DNA of 23,190 nucleotides, taken from positions 1-23,190 of the IMG/VR virus record IMGVR_UViG_3300007229_000094. One strand, written 5' to 3'. This document shows positions 1-7,200 of this stretch, one piece after another; position 1 is the stretch's first letter; each line of letters begins with the position of its first letter. The notes under the pieces are model-generated. The model was not told the origin of the DNA. It did not search any database and saw nothing but the letters and a program-made list of their open reading frames with translations. The translations under genes were made by a program, and so were the position numbers. This DNA comes from a virus.

Positions 1-75
1 GAGGATTTCGGTTTCGGATTATGGAACGTGCGTGCGTACTATATATATAACCCCCACCCTTTTTATATCTCATAG
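1..75 (+). CDS. Possible C-terminal end of an upstream gene (partial)
   Basis: Frame 1 is open from the first base and ends with a TAG at 73-75. It encodes about 24 residues rich in aromatic amino acids (LWNVRAYYIYNPHPFYIS at the end), which looks more protein-like than the other two frames. Frame 3 also closes nearby, with TAA at 48-50, exactly where the repeated leader begins. In the second copy of that leader the preceding gene likewise stops right at the repeat, so frame 3 is a real alternative. No function can be given from so short a tail. Confidence 0.3.
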   Translation, partial: EDFGFGLWNVRAYYIYNPHPFYIS

Positions 76-123
76 AAATTTTATAAATTGCAATAAAATA
101 TAATTATGCCTACGCCTGTTAAA
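49..123 (+). repeat. Duplicated gene leader, copy A
   Basis: This stretch begins AACCCCCACC, continues through a T-run, TATCTCAT and an AT-rich segment, and ends in ATGCCTACGCCTGTTAAA. It aligns along its whole length with 642-719. It covers the whole leader of the first basic-protein gene plus its first six codons. A weak -7-like element (TAAATTG, 84-90) lies about 16 bases before the start codon. It probably carries the promoter or translation signal of the gene; whether the C-rich block is part of a phage promoter cannot be told. Confidence 0.7.
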
Positions 124-642
124 AAAAATCAAGAAAAATATAACGATCTAGCTGATAGATTAGCTGACGCTTTAGTTAGTCAAGACCCTGAGTCTTTAAA
201 GCTGTGGAGAAACAGTGGAGATAAAACATATCAGATGACAGGACCTACCTTTGTTAAGAGACATCCTGAATTAGCTAAAGAATATGGAATAACAGGTAAA
301 GGGCAAAGGTTGGTTTTAAATAGTTCTTCAGCTCCATCATTAACTCCAAAAAAAGTATCATCAGTATCTGGTCTTCAACCTAAAGTATCTCCCATAAAAA
401 AAGCTAAGAAGCCCGTAGAGAAAAAGAAAGAAAGTTTTTGGGCCTTTCATAATGATGGTCCTCATTTCTCTTCTAAAAAAGAGTTAGAAGCGTGGGGTCG
501 TAAAGAGGATTATTATGTAGATGGTCAATCCCCTAGGGTATTTGAGTACCAAAAAAACGATAAAGGTCTTCTAAGACTAAAAAATGATCCTGGTTACGGC
601 AAAGCTAAATATAAGATGAAAAGATCTATTGAAAAAATGTAA
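106..642 (+). CDS. Basic protein with MPTPV start, unknown function
   Basis: This gene encodes 178 residues, lysine-rich and without membrane segments or a signal peptide. Residues about 1-70 look helical (NDLADRLADALVSQDP), followed by a Ser/Pro/Lys-rich linker at about 75-110 containing KKAKKPVEKKK, then a C-terminal part with aromatic residues (FWAFHNDGPHFSSKKELEAW). I do not recognise a family. Its first residues (MPTPVKK) match those of the next gene (MPTPVRK), and the two leaders are near copies. The high charge and the closeness to virion genes suggest a small virion or DNA-binding protein, but that is inference. The start is fixed by the conserved ATGCCTAC start in both leader copies. 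Confidence 0.75.
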   Translation: MPTPVKKNQEKYNDLADRLADALVSQDPESLKLWRNSGDKTYQMTGPTFVKRHPELAKEYGITGKGQRLVLNSSSAPSLTPKKVSSVSGLQPKVSPIKKAKKPVEKKKESFWAFHNDGPHFSSKKELEAWGRKEDYYVDGQSPRVFEYQKNDKGLLRLKNDPGYGKAKYKMKRSIEKM

Positions 643-719
643 ACCCCCACCTTTTTCACATCTCACAAAAAATTTATACCTTAGCAAAAAATAATGTAAT
701 TATGCCTACACCTGTTAGA
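642..719 (+). repeat. Duplicated gene leader, copy B
   Basis: This copy starts at the last A of the preceding TAA stop with AACCCCCACC, then TTTTT, CACATCTCAC, an AT-rich segment with TACCTTAGC (a degenerate TAnnTTTG), and ends in ATGCCTACACCTGTTAGA. Compared with 49-123 it has a one-base deletion in the C-rich block and a few scattered substitutions and short gaps. The spacing from the C-rich block to the ATG is 60 bases, against 57 in copy A. Confidence 0.7.
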
Positions 720-1052
720 AAAAAGCGAAAGAAGCATATACAAAGCTTAAAAAGAAATAAGTCAGGAAGAAATGAAACCGTTAAAGTAGAGTTTTTTCCT
801 AACGAACCTCAAAGAGATGGAGATAGAAATAAGATTGTTCACTATGCTGCTCCATCAATAACATTTAAAGGTAATGAAAAGTCTAGACCTCAAAGTTTCA
901 ATGAGGCTAAAAAAGCAGGAGAGCTTTACGAATTTAAAAGACGCAAAAGAGCAGAGAAGTTTGCTGCAGGATCTTGGAAAAAAGGTAAAGACAGAAAAGA
1001 AGCTATGAAGGCTTACAGAGCCAAAAAAAGGCAAGAAAGAAAAAACAAATAA
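702..1052 (+). CDS. Small strongly basic protein with MPTPV start
   Basis: This gene encodes 116 residues, extremely rich in Lys and Arg (RKKRKKHIQSLKRNKSGR near the start; YRAKKRQERKNK at the end). It has a central segment with FNEAKKAGELYEFKRRKRAE. It has no membrane segment and no cysteine motif. The composition is that of a nucleic-acid-condensing or packaged internal virion protein, but no family is recognised. It shares its leader and first seven codons (MPTPV plus basic residues) with the gene before it, while the rest of the two proteins shows no clear similarity. Its stop at 1050-1052 abuts the stop of the convergent gene at 1053. Confidence 0.75.
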   Translation: MPTPVRKKRKKHIQSLKRNKSGRNETVKVEFFPNEPQRDGDRNKIVHYAAPSITFKGNEKSRPQSFNEAKKAGELYEFKRRKRAEKFAAGSWKKGKDRKEAMKAYRAKKRQERKNK

Positions 1053-1376
1053 CTACTCCTTCGCTTGCGTAATCTCAATCTCTTTTACTACTTTCTTGAT
1101 GTAGTCCATGTCTTTTTGTAGGTATTTTATCTTCAGATCTTGTTTCGCATCATCTGGTAGTGCACCCATCTCTCCACGAGGCCACTTTATTCTAAACTCT
1201 TCGTTGAGTTGTACAGCGTCTTGCATACGAACTACGTCTAGTTGTAGTTGAGCTATTGATGCTGTAAGGGTGAACCATATACCTGCCATAGATACTATCC
1301 CTACAACGATCCCTACGAGTGTTTTTATGTCTAGCTTTACCTTCGACTCTTCCCCAATATTCATTTCATTTTCCAT
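1053..1376 (-). CDS. Single-pass membrane protein with coiled-coil tail
   Basis: The product is 107 residues. A charged N-terminus (MENEMNIGEESKVK) is followed by one hydrophobic segment at about residues 18-36 (TLVGIVVGIVSMAGIWFTL), then the stretch EFRIKWPRGEMGALPDD and a charged helical tail likely to form a coiled coil (IKYLQKDMDYIKKVVKEIE). The RIKWPRGE-type motif is one I associate with small membrane proteins of environmental marine phages; the function is unknown. I chose the ATG at 1376 rather than the TTG at 1397, because the -7 promoter element (TAAATTTG, minus strand, 1402-1395) overlaps that TTG. The N-terminal layout matches the protein at 8081-8359 (L/FD[IL]K before the membrane segment, WFTL at its end), so the two look paralogous. 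Confidence 0.75.
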   Translation of the reverse strand: MENEMNIGEESKVKLDIKTLVGIVVGIVSMAGIWFTLTASIAQLQLDVVRMQDAVQLNEEFRIKWPRGEMGALPDDAKQDLKIKYLQKDMDYIKKVVKEIEITQAKE

Positions 1377-1394
1377 AATAATATTATTTTGTTC

Positions 1395-1402
1395 CAAATT
1401 TA
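1395..1402 (-). promoter_or_regulatory. Bacteroidota-type -7 element
   Basis: TAAATTTG on the minus strand fits TAnnTTTG and lies about 19 bases before the ATG at 1376, so the leader would be short. No clear TTG is seen at the -33 position, so only half of the promoter is supported. It would drive the membrane protein at 1053-1376. Confidence 0.5.
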
Positions 1403-1444
1403 CAAAAATTAATTTTTATATTGCAGGAACCATTTAAATTCAAG

Positions 1445-1840
1445 ATGAGCAAACTTACTAAAGCGACCAAGGTAAAGAAGACCCAGTTAGGGATGAATCC
1501 GTCGACAGCTTCCAACAGACTTAATAAACAACTCCTATATACATTTGCTAAGAAGTTAGATATGCACTGGTGTTACCAATGTGGTGCGGAGATTCTTGGT
1601 GTAGAAGATATGAGTATAGAACACAAAATCCCCTGGTTACATTCAGAGGATCCTGTGTCGTTATACTTTGATATTGAAAATATAGCCTTATCTCATAAGT
1701 CTTGCAACTACAGTGCAGCACGAAGGTTAAATAAGCAAGAGTGCCCATCAGTGGGTTCTTACAATAGGGGCTGCAGGTGTGACGGCTGCAAGAAGGCACA
1801 GTCTGATTATAGAAAAGGCCTTAGAGCTAAGAAGTCTTAA
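1445..1840 (+). CDS. HNH-type endonuclease with extra Cys-rich tail motif
   Basis: The product is 131 residues. The core has the HNH/zinc layout: CYQCGAE (first cysteine pair), then SIEHKIPW (catalytic-type His after a Glu, about residue 63), an Asp-Ile-Glu-Asn-Ile segment, and LSHKSCNYSAARR with the last His and Cys. The C-terminus has CPSVGSYNRGCRCDGCKKA, a compact Cys cluster of the GCRCxxC type that often accompanies phage HNH and other zinc proteins. The N-terminus is basic. HNH proteins in phages work as homing or packaging nucleases. This one is not next to the terminase but in an accessory stretch, so a free-standing homing nuclease is as likely as a packaging helper. An ATG at 1445 is preferred to the upstream TTG at 1421. 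The stop TAA overlaps the stop of the convergent gene at 1837. Confidence 0.75.
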   Translation: MSKLTKATKVKKTQLGMNPSTASNRLNKQLLYTFAKKLDMHWCYQCGAEILGVEDMSIEHKIPWLHSEDPVSLYFDIENIALSHKSCNYSAARRLNKQECPSVGSYNRGCRCDGCKKAQSDYRKGLRAKKS

Positions 1841-2235
1841 ACTTCTGTACCGTAAGTCATGTGCTCTACAACTGTACCACTAACTGTAGCGTAAGCCTTA
1901 AGAGTCACTCCACTTGTTACAGGAATCATTGCAAACCCACCACCAGGGATATAGAATAGATCTGGATCGTCAGATGCAGTATCAGCAAATACGGACACGT
2001 AGTTTGTAGTCACGTTACTTGTGTTTTTAATGTACAAGTAGTTAGGTGACGTATAAGAGCTAGCTGTATACAAAGTTACCTGACCAGAAGCTGTTGCTTT
2101 AGCCGTAGAGGTGATTGTTGATCTAGCTACACCTGTTGTGTTTGTAGCTGTTGAAGAACTAGTAACACTTATATTCAAGGGCTGAGATAGTAAGTTAGAG
2201 CTAGTTATCGTTAATTTTTTAGTTACTGTTGCCAT
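1837..2235 (-). CDS. Small beta-rich structural protein
   Basis: The product is 132 residues, rich in Ser, Thr and Val, with alternating hydrophobic residues typical of beta structure and no membrane segment. The pattern LYIKNTSNVTTNYVSVF, then PGGGFAMIPVTSGVTLKAYA and a final VVEHMTYG, is one I know from small virion proteins of marine phages, where it is thought to be a capsid decoration or fibre-associated protein; the exact role is unproven. It lies last in the minus-strand block, separated by 60 bases from the short fibre gene, and has its own TATATTTG element, so it can be expressed independently of the fibres. Its stop shares the TTAA at 1837-1840 with the convergent HNH gene. Confidence 0.7.
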   Translation of the reverse strand: MATVTKKLTITSSNLLSQPLNISVTSSSTATNTTGVARSTITSTAKATASGQVTLYTASSYTSPNYLYIKNTSNVTTNYVSVFADTASDDPDLFYIPGGGFAMIPVTSGVTLKAYATVSGTVVEHMTYGTEV

Positions 2236-2263
2236 TTTTGTTTATTGTTTAAATTATTGTTTA

Positions 2264-2271
2264 CAAATATA
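2264..2271 (-). promoter_or_regulatory. Bacteroidota-type -7 element
   Basis: TATATTTG on the minus strand is a full match to TAnnTTTG and lies about 28 bases before the ATG at 2235, in the intergenic gap. The -33 TTG is not seen at good spacing. It would start transcription of the small beta-rich structural gene at 1837-2235. Confidence 0.55.
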
Positions 2272-2295
2272 TAAAATTTATTTTATTGTTTAGGG

Positions 2296-2976
2296 TTATA
2301 AGGAGTTTGTCCAATCTAAATTTAAAACCATTGTTGCTATAGAGTCCATAGATGCGTTTGTAGGGTCAAAACTAATAAATATTACTTGCCCTGCAGTAAA
2401 AGTATTTAAGTTTGAAGCGTATTGACCATCAAAGCTAAGAAACTTGTAGGATGTATCGTCTGCACTCATATTTACTGTATCACTTACACCACTACCAGGA
2501 TTAAAGTTAGGCACTTCAGTATTATTATTTGCAAAATGTATACCTACGTTAGAATTTCCACAAGCATTTTCAGACCTAATTATTACTGACTCTACACTAC
2601 CATTACAAGGAGCAACAAATCCTCCGTATTCTAAGTATCCATTAGGAGATGTAGACTCAAAAGTACCACCATAACCAAAAGGTAAATATTGCCTAGCAGC
2701 AGAGCCACCATACCAACCACAGTTTAGTATCATTTTTGAAGAGTTTTTATGATTAAGCTCTGTATTAGAAAACCTTCTAAGCTCGTCAAGTTCTTCAGAC
2801 ATCTGCTGCATTTGATAAAGCAGGCAGCCTAAAGTTTCAAAAGCGTCTTCATCTTCTAGGTACTCTTTACTATTAAACTTAGACTGCATCCTACTTAACT
2901 TGGCAATGTCTACTTTGTCAGAGTCGCTTCCTGTAGTCGAATATATTCTGCTATGTTTTTTATCTGCTAGTGCCAT
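2296..2976 (-). CDS. Short fibre/tip protein coupled to the long tail fibre
   Basis: The product is 226 residues. Residues about 20-75 are helical and charged (YQMQQMSEELDELRRF), likely a trimeric coiled coil. Residues about 81-226 form a beta-rich domain related to the C-terminal tip of the long fibre upstream. Shared points are Y-x-x-G-x-S/A-A then P; P-x-[DN]-G-x-V; and [WN]TF-x-x-G-x-x-I-x-I-x-x-x-P near the end, finishing in D-x-T. Such domains are typical of receptor-contacting fibre tips in marine phages. Its ATG overlaps the stop of the long fibre gene (TAATG, 2978-2974), which implies translational coupling and a fixed ratio. It may be a second receptor-binding protein or an accessory tip subunit. 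Confidence 0.7.
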   Translation of the reverse strand: MALADKKHSRIYSTTGSDSDKVDIAKLSRMQSKFNSKEYLEDEDAFETLGCLLYQMQQMSEELDELRRFSNTELNHKNSSKMILNCGWYGGSAARQYLPFGYGGTFESTSPNGYLEYGGFVAPCNGSVESVIIRSENACGNSNVGIHFANNNTEVPNFNPGSGVSDTVNMSADDTSYKFLSFDGQYASNLNTFTAGQVIFISFDPTNASMDSIATMVLNLDWTNSL

Positions 2977-5900
2977 TACGTTGTCATATCAAATTCAAAT
3001 ACTACTGTTATTGTTGTTCCATTTACTGCTGCTGAAGGAGTTCTTCTTATCGCTATAGCTTCGCCTTTAGAAAACGTCCAGTCAGTATTGCAATCTCCAT
3101 TACCTTTTTGTGCAGAAGTAAAACTTAAGTCTGTACCTCTTTGGTCTGCAACAGGGTCGCTATCGTCTCCATCTATATACATTTCAAATAAATCAGTTCT
3201 AGTTGTTGTAGTTTGATTAAATACAGCTATCCTAACTACTCTACCATCAAAAGGCATTACTTGCATTAAGTGGTAAGACGAAGCACTTAAACCTGTACTA
3301 TCAGATGTTGTAGCACCAGACATAGGTATAAAGTGAGCACTTGTCCCTGAGTAGTGATAAGCGTAACTGTGTATATTCTTTTGTTTGTTTATAGTAACTA
3401 TTTCTTTACCTTCTATAGATGCTGTACCTGCTGCAGTTCTAGCTATAGTTGTATCAGATGCGTGTCCAAGTTCTATATTAGTTGTAACGTTTAAGTTACC
3501 AGACACAGTAGTTAAAGAGCTAGAGCCATTAGCTATAGTAACATCTACTTCATCTTCAGCATCACCATCTTCAACTATTAGACCATCTACAATCTCTCCG
3601 TCATGCGAAGCAACTTGTATTTTTACTGCACCTCCTCTTTCAGAAAAAGTGGTATCTTCAACTATACCAATAATTTTTGCAAATTCATTCTCTGAACCAT
3701 ATTGGTGTCTACATTTAAAAACTATTTCTCCAAGCTCATTATTATCAGGTTGTAAAGTATTTCTAAAAAACTCTAATCTTGGTGAACCTGCTGAATCTGT
3801 GTTGTTGTTTTGGTTTAGAATAAGGGTAGGGTCGTCATTATCATCTCCGTATATAATATATTGACCTTTTTCATTTATTTCAGCTATAGTAGTATTAGTA
3901 TTGTGTTTCCAAGTAAATTTTTGACTTGACTCATTAGCATCAGAATCTATGCGAAACACCATGCTACCGACAGAAGTAATCTCTGCATCGTTACCTATAG
4001 AAAGGTCTCCACTTACAGTAAGGTCTCCAGTAATCTCTACAGTATCTCCTATCTGTATATTACCTGCATCGTTGGATATAACAAGGTTACTTCCGTCGGC
4101 TTGTATAGAACTATCAAAATCAGTTACTGCAGCTCCACCACCAAATACTATTTTAGCTTGATCTGAAAACTTTAAAAAGTCTTCAGAAGAATCCCACTTT
4201 AGTTTTGAGTACTGAGTTGTAGCTCCATGCAAAGTAAAGTCATGTCCTGCTTGATCTGCTCCTATAGTAACATCCCCATCTATAGTTTGATTTCCTGCAG
4301 CAAGAGCAGTGGCAGTTGCAGCGTTACCTGTACAAGAACCTGACGAACCAGATACATTACCAGTTACGTCACCTGTTACGCTAGCATTCAGCGTATTTGC
4401 TATTGTTGTATTACCTGAGCTGTCAAAAGTTATACAAACTGTACCGTCATCATCTTTAATGTCGTTACCTTTTACAGTAAGATCTCCGTCTATAGATAAG
4501 TTACCATCTTTATCTATTGTAGCAATCTCTGTTGTAGACTGAACTGTACTTCCCGACGATCCTGCAACGCTTGAATGAAACTCTATAGACCCTCCAGCAG
4601 AATTACCTGTTGCAGCTCCTGCCGTCAAAATTAATTTTCCTCCAGCAATATTTACACCAGAAGCAGGGGCTTTAGATACTTCAGCGGCTTCACTGTTAGG
4701 CCAACCAACAACTAGGGTAGATGTATCTGTAAGTGGACTAGTAAAAGTAAGTGCAGATTCAGGAACAATACCATTAGTTCCGTTACCTGTTAAAATACTG
4801 TTTTCAGTTAGGGAAACAACTCCAGTACCTCCATTGGCTACAGGTAGGGTCCCTGTAACATTATCCGTAAGGTCTATATTGTTAGCTGTAATTTCCTGCC
4901 CAGATAAACTTAAGTAGTCTTCACCTGCTATAGTAACGTTAGTAGAGTTGTCAGTTCCTGCTGCGTCAACCCCTAATACAGTTCTAGCTGCTCCAGCATT
5001 TGCAGCAGTTATAACACCCACCATAGGAGCATCTGTTGCTACTGCTTGATTAGATCCGTTACCAATAAATAAAGCGTTTTGATCTAGGTTAGGCACATCA
5101 TTAGTTCTACCAATAGCAGAAACTAACATACCTTGACATATTGTTCCGTTAGTCCTTAAAACTATACCAACATTTTGAATAAGTGAGTCCTCCCCCGTAG
5201 GTTTAGTTTGAGATAAACTACCATCATCCTGTATGTACAAGTTATCACCTACAGCTAAAGAGGTAAACCCAGAAAGATTTGTATTGTATATACCAGACAC
5301 TACGGCAAAGTTATCTTTAGTAGAAGTAGTATTCATCTCTGAGTGAGCTATACCTATGCAAGGCATCTTTGCAGAGTCGTTAGCATCACAAACTCCAACT
5401 AAAATCCTATTGCTTCCACCTATCTCACCTTTACTATATAGTGGTTGACCTGCTGAAATAGTAGAGCCCTCATCGTTTCGTACTTGTATATGCATCTTCT
5501 CTCCATGACCCCATACAGCGTCACCATCATTCATTACTAGAACTTCAGTTTCTCCTGGAGTGTCACTAGATAAATTAAGATGATTTATAGTAGCGGTAGA
5601 TTGTATATCATTATCCCACCTGTAATGCTCTTCAGCCACAAAGTTAGTTGCTGCGTCATGGTCAACGACAAAATCCATATCACCGTTAGCATCATCATAA
5701 GTGATAGCAATACCAGTTTTAGTTCCACCAGTGGCAACTAGGTTCCCTGCTATATCTTCAATGTCCTCGTCGGTGTGACCACCGTTTGCACTAAGCTCTA
5801 CTTCTGCAACCTCGTTACTTTTGTAGTACAGTTTACCGTCAGCAGACTTAGTGTATATAACACCTCCCTTACCATCCGCAGGGGTTCCTGGGGCGGCAGA

Positions 5901-6050
5901 GCTTTCGTTGGTCCTAAGTGTGTCTGCTTTTATGTCTCCATAAAAATCAAAAAGGCTACGTCCTAGTAGCCCTTTCTTAAACACCTTCATTACCCTAGCT
6001 CCGTAATCAGTGACTACCTCACCTATGCTATTAATTAGGGATGATTTCAT
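2976..6050 (-). CDS. Long tail fibre protein
   Basis: The product is 1024 residues. Residues 1-50 are a likely virion-attachment part (MKVFKKGLLGRSLFDFYGD). Residues 62-80 carry the GGVIYTKSADGKLYYKS motif common in phage fibres. Residues about 165-320 form a beta domain of a kind seen in marine phage tail proteins (HIQVRNDEGSTISAGQPLY, MPCIGIAHSE). LPVANGGTG at 402-410 is a classical fibre motif. Residues about 510-700 are repetitive beta segments (GDVTGNVSGSSGS, TITGDLTV-like repeats). Residues 893-1024 are a globular tip related to the short fibre protein downstream. There is no catalytic motif and no obvious intramolecular chaperone domain. It sits in the minus-strand operon 5 bases after the basic protein gene. 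The role is host recognition at the tail. Confidence 0.85.
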   Translation of the reverse strand: MKSSLINSIGEVVTDYGARVMKVFKKGLLGRSLFDFYGDIKADTLRTNESSAAPGTPADGKGGVIYTKSADGKLYYKSNEVAEVELSANGGHTDEDIEDIAGNLVATGGTKTGIAITYDDANGDMDFVVDHDAATNFVAEEHYRWDNDIQSTATINHLNLSSDTPGETEVLVMNDGDAVWGHGEKMHIQVRNDEGSTISAGQPLYSKGEIGGSNRILVGVCDANDSAKMPCIGIAHSEMNTTSTKDNFAVVSGIYNTNLSGFTSLAVGDNLYIQDDGSLSQTKPTGEDSLIQNVGIVLRTNGTICQGMLVSAIGRTNDVPNLDQNALFIGNGSNQAVATDAPMVGVITAANAGAARTVLGVDAAGTDNSTNVTIAGEDYLSLSGQEITANNIDLTDNVTGTLPVANGGTGVVSLTENSILTGNGTNGIVPESALTFTSPLTDTSTLVVGWPNSEAAEVSKAPASGVNIAGGKLILTAGAATGNSAGGSIEFHSSVAGSSGSTVQSTTEIATIDKDGNLSIDGDLTVKGNDIKDDDGTVCITFDSSGNTTIANTLNASVTGDVTGNVSGSSGSCTGNAATATALAAGNQTIDGDVTIGADQAGHDFTLHGATTQYSKLKWDSSEDFLKFSDQAKIVFGGGAAVTDFDSSIQADGSNLVISNDAGNIQIGDTVEITGDLTVSGDLSIGNDAEITSVGSMVFRIDSDANESSQKFTWKHNTNTTIAEINEKGQYIIYGDDNDDPTLILNQNNNTDSAGSPRLEFFRNTLQPDNNELGEIVFKCRHQYGSENEFAKIIGIVEDTTFSERGGAVKIQVASHDGEIVDGLIVEDGDAEDEVDVTIANGSSSLTTVSGNLNVTTNIELGHASDTTIARTAAGTASIEGKEIVTINKQKNIHSYAYHYSGTSAHFIPMSGATTSDSTGLSASSYHLMQVMPFDGRVVRIAVFNQTTTTRTDLFEMYIDGDDSDPVADQRGTDLSFTSAQKGNGDCNTDWTFSKGEAIAIRRTPSAAVNGTTITVVFEFDMTT

Positions 6051-6055
6051 TTATA

Positions 6056-6775
6056 TTACTTTTTCTTCTTTACAGTCTTTACCTTTTCTTCTTTCATTTT
6101 AGTGCTGTACTTTTTACCTTGCCAGGTAAACTCGTCTTTACCGAAACGCTTCGCAGCTTTAAAAGCAGTACCGAAGTCAGATGAAAGACCACCTTTAGCA
6201 ACGTTACCACCCATATCTCCTAGGTATGTTTGTCTCTCTTCATCCCACACGTAAGTAACACCATTTTCGGTGTATCGTTTAGGCTTACCACCTAACTTAC
6301 CACCATTCTGAGCGTAACCCATTTTATTCCTTACTCCTGTAGGGAGTTTAGATAAACCTTTGTTATCTTTTGGAACTGCCTTAAGATAAGATCCTTTTTC
6401 AGCCTTCTTTATTTTAGATCCGCAAGCTGCTTTCTTTACAGCTCTAACCTTTTTCTTTGTACCGTCTTTCATTGTTCTAATATAAGTTTCGCCAGGCTTG
6501 GCTGCTGCTGCAGCTTTCCTATTAGCTATTGTTATTTCGTTTTGTTTAGATATAGATTTTTTCTTTTTAATATCAGCCTTAACAGCTTTTACCTTCGCAG
6601 CTTTATCTACAGGAGTAGACACCTTGTAGGAAACACTAGGGGTAGATTTTTGATTTTGAGCCCTTCGGGCTTTAGCGGCTTTAACTCTTTGTAGCCTTTC
6701 TTCACTAGACATCTTTCGATACTTTCGAGCTTGTCGTCTAGCAGCTCTTTTCCTCATTCTTAGTGGACTTGCCAT
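6056..6775 (-). CDS. Basic virion-type protein with a C-terminal FxxAFxxAK...WxGKKYxTK motif
   Basis: The product is 239 residues. It starts MASPLRMRKRAARRQARKY and is dominated by Lys, Arg and Ala through residue about 130. A middle part (MGYAQNGGKLGGKPKRYTENGVTYVWDEE) follows, and the end carries FGTAFKAAKRFGKDEFTWQGKKYSTKMKEE. That last motif (F..AF..A...G...F.W.GK.Y.T) recurs in small proteins of many environmental phages; its role is not established to my knowledge. The start at 6775 avoids a 29-base overlap with the gene before it that the next ATG upstream would create. It lies one base after that gene and five before the tail fibre. Association with virion DNA is a reasonable guess from its charge. 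Confidence 0.7.
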   Translation of the reverse strand: MASPLRMRKRAARRQARKYRKMSSEERLQRVKAAKARRAQNQKSTPSVSYKVSTPVDKAAKVKAVKADIKKKKSISKQNEITIANRKAAAAAKPGETYIRTMKDGTKKKVRAVKKAACGSKIKKAEKGSYLKAVPKDNKGLSKLPTGVRNKMGYAQNGGKLGGKPKRYTENGVTYVWDEERQTYLGDMGGNVAKGGLSSDFGTAFKAAKRFGKDEFTWQGKKYSTKMKEEKVKTVKKKK

Positions 6776-6776
6776 A

Positions 6777-7100
6777 TTATATTTCTTCGATCCCTTCAAG
6801 GACATTATAAAATTTATTTATCAACCTTCTAGTCTTGCTAGTAACCCTATATTTATTGGGCTTGTGAGAGTTCCAGGCCCTTTTCTCAAAGCAAAACACG
6901 TAATCTCTTTTTACCAACTCAGGAAACTTAGTATCGTTAAAGTCTTTACTTACAAACATACTCTCCCTTACGTATCTTTTTGTAAACGAGCCGTTTTCGT
7001 CGTTTATAAATAACAAGAACATAAGTTGATTGTCTGAGAGATTATATTTCCTTTTGAAGGAGTATATAGTATCTCCTACATATTTAAGGTAATTTCTCAT
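6777..7100 (-). CDS. Winged-helix-like DNA-binding protein
   Basis: The product is 107 residues and entirely alpha/beta in look: YNLSDNQLMFLLFINDENGSFTKRYVRESM resembles the first helices of a MarR/PadR-type winged helix, followed by FPELVKRDYVFCFEKR (recognition helix plus wing) and NKYRVTSKTRRLINKFYNVLEG (final helix). It is the first gene of the minus-strand fibre operon and is read away from a divergent promoter region, a common position for a transcriptional regulator. It could control both its own operon and the plus-strand block. Against this, similar small proteins occur within virion-gene blocks of Bacteroidota phages, so a structural role is not excluded. Assignment is by pattern only. 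Confidence 0.6.
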   Translation of the reverse strand: MRNYLKYVGDTIYSFKRKYNLSDNQLMFLLFINDENGSFTKRYVRESMFVSKDFNDTKFPELVKRDYVFCFEKRAWNSHKPNKYRVTSKTRRLINKFYNVLEGIEEI

Positions 7101-7120
7101 TTTCTTAGATTAAATTATTA

Positions 7121-7128
7121 CAAAGGTA
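7121..7128 (-). promoter_or_regulatory. Promoter -7 element of the fibre operon
   Basis: TACCTTTG on the minus strand matches TAnnTTTG and lies 20 bases before the ATG at 7100. The -33 region is AT-rich without a perfect TTG. It is the only candidate for transcription of the block 7100 down to 2296. Confidence 0.55.
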
Positions 7129-7158
7129 ACATTTTTATGGTAATTAAAAAATTATTGC

Positions 7159-7166
7159 TACATTTG
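7159..7166 (+). promoter_or_regulatory. Promoter -7 element of the plus-strand structural/lysis block
   Basis: TACATTTG matches TAnnTTTG and lies 34 bases before the ATG at 7201. It faces away from the minus-strand element at 7121-7128, with the two -7 boxes only 30 bases apart, so the polymerase footprints must overlap and the two directions could compete. Confidence 0.55.
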
Positions 7167-7175
7167 CATATAACA

Positions 7176-7189
7176 ATTTTTTAAAAAAT
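7176..7189. promoter_or_regulatory. AT-only palindrome in the divergent region
   Basis: ATTTTTTAAAAAAT is a perfect 14-base palindrome between the plus-strand -7 element and the start codon at 7201, close to the expected transcription start. It could be an operator or only base-composition noise; a run of six T then six A is not rare in DNA this AT-rich. Confidence 0.25.
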
Positions 7190-7200
7190 ACAATAATATT

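Noticed and set aside
1421-1444. TTG at 1421 as the start of the HNH gene
   Set aside because: An ATG at 1445 is available and gives a sensible basic N-terminus. A TATATTG that could serve as a weak -7 box covers the TTG, though no good -33 element accompanies it.
3385-5966. Several plus-strand open frames inside the long fibre gene (for example 3385-3864, 3949-4161, 4309-4542, 5775-5966)
   Set aside because: They are antisense shadows of a repetitive beta-rich fibre gene whose own frame is continuous over 1024 codons; no leader or promoter precedes them.
1837-7100. The minus-strand fibre block as an invertible segment for host-range switching
   Set aside because: I could not find an inverted repeat pair at its borders and no invertase gene is visible in the window.
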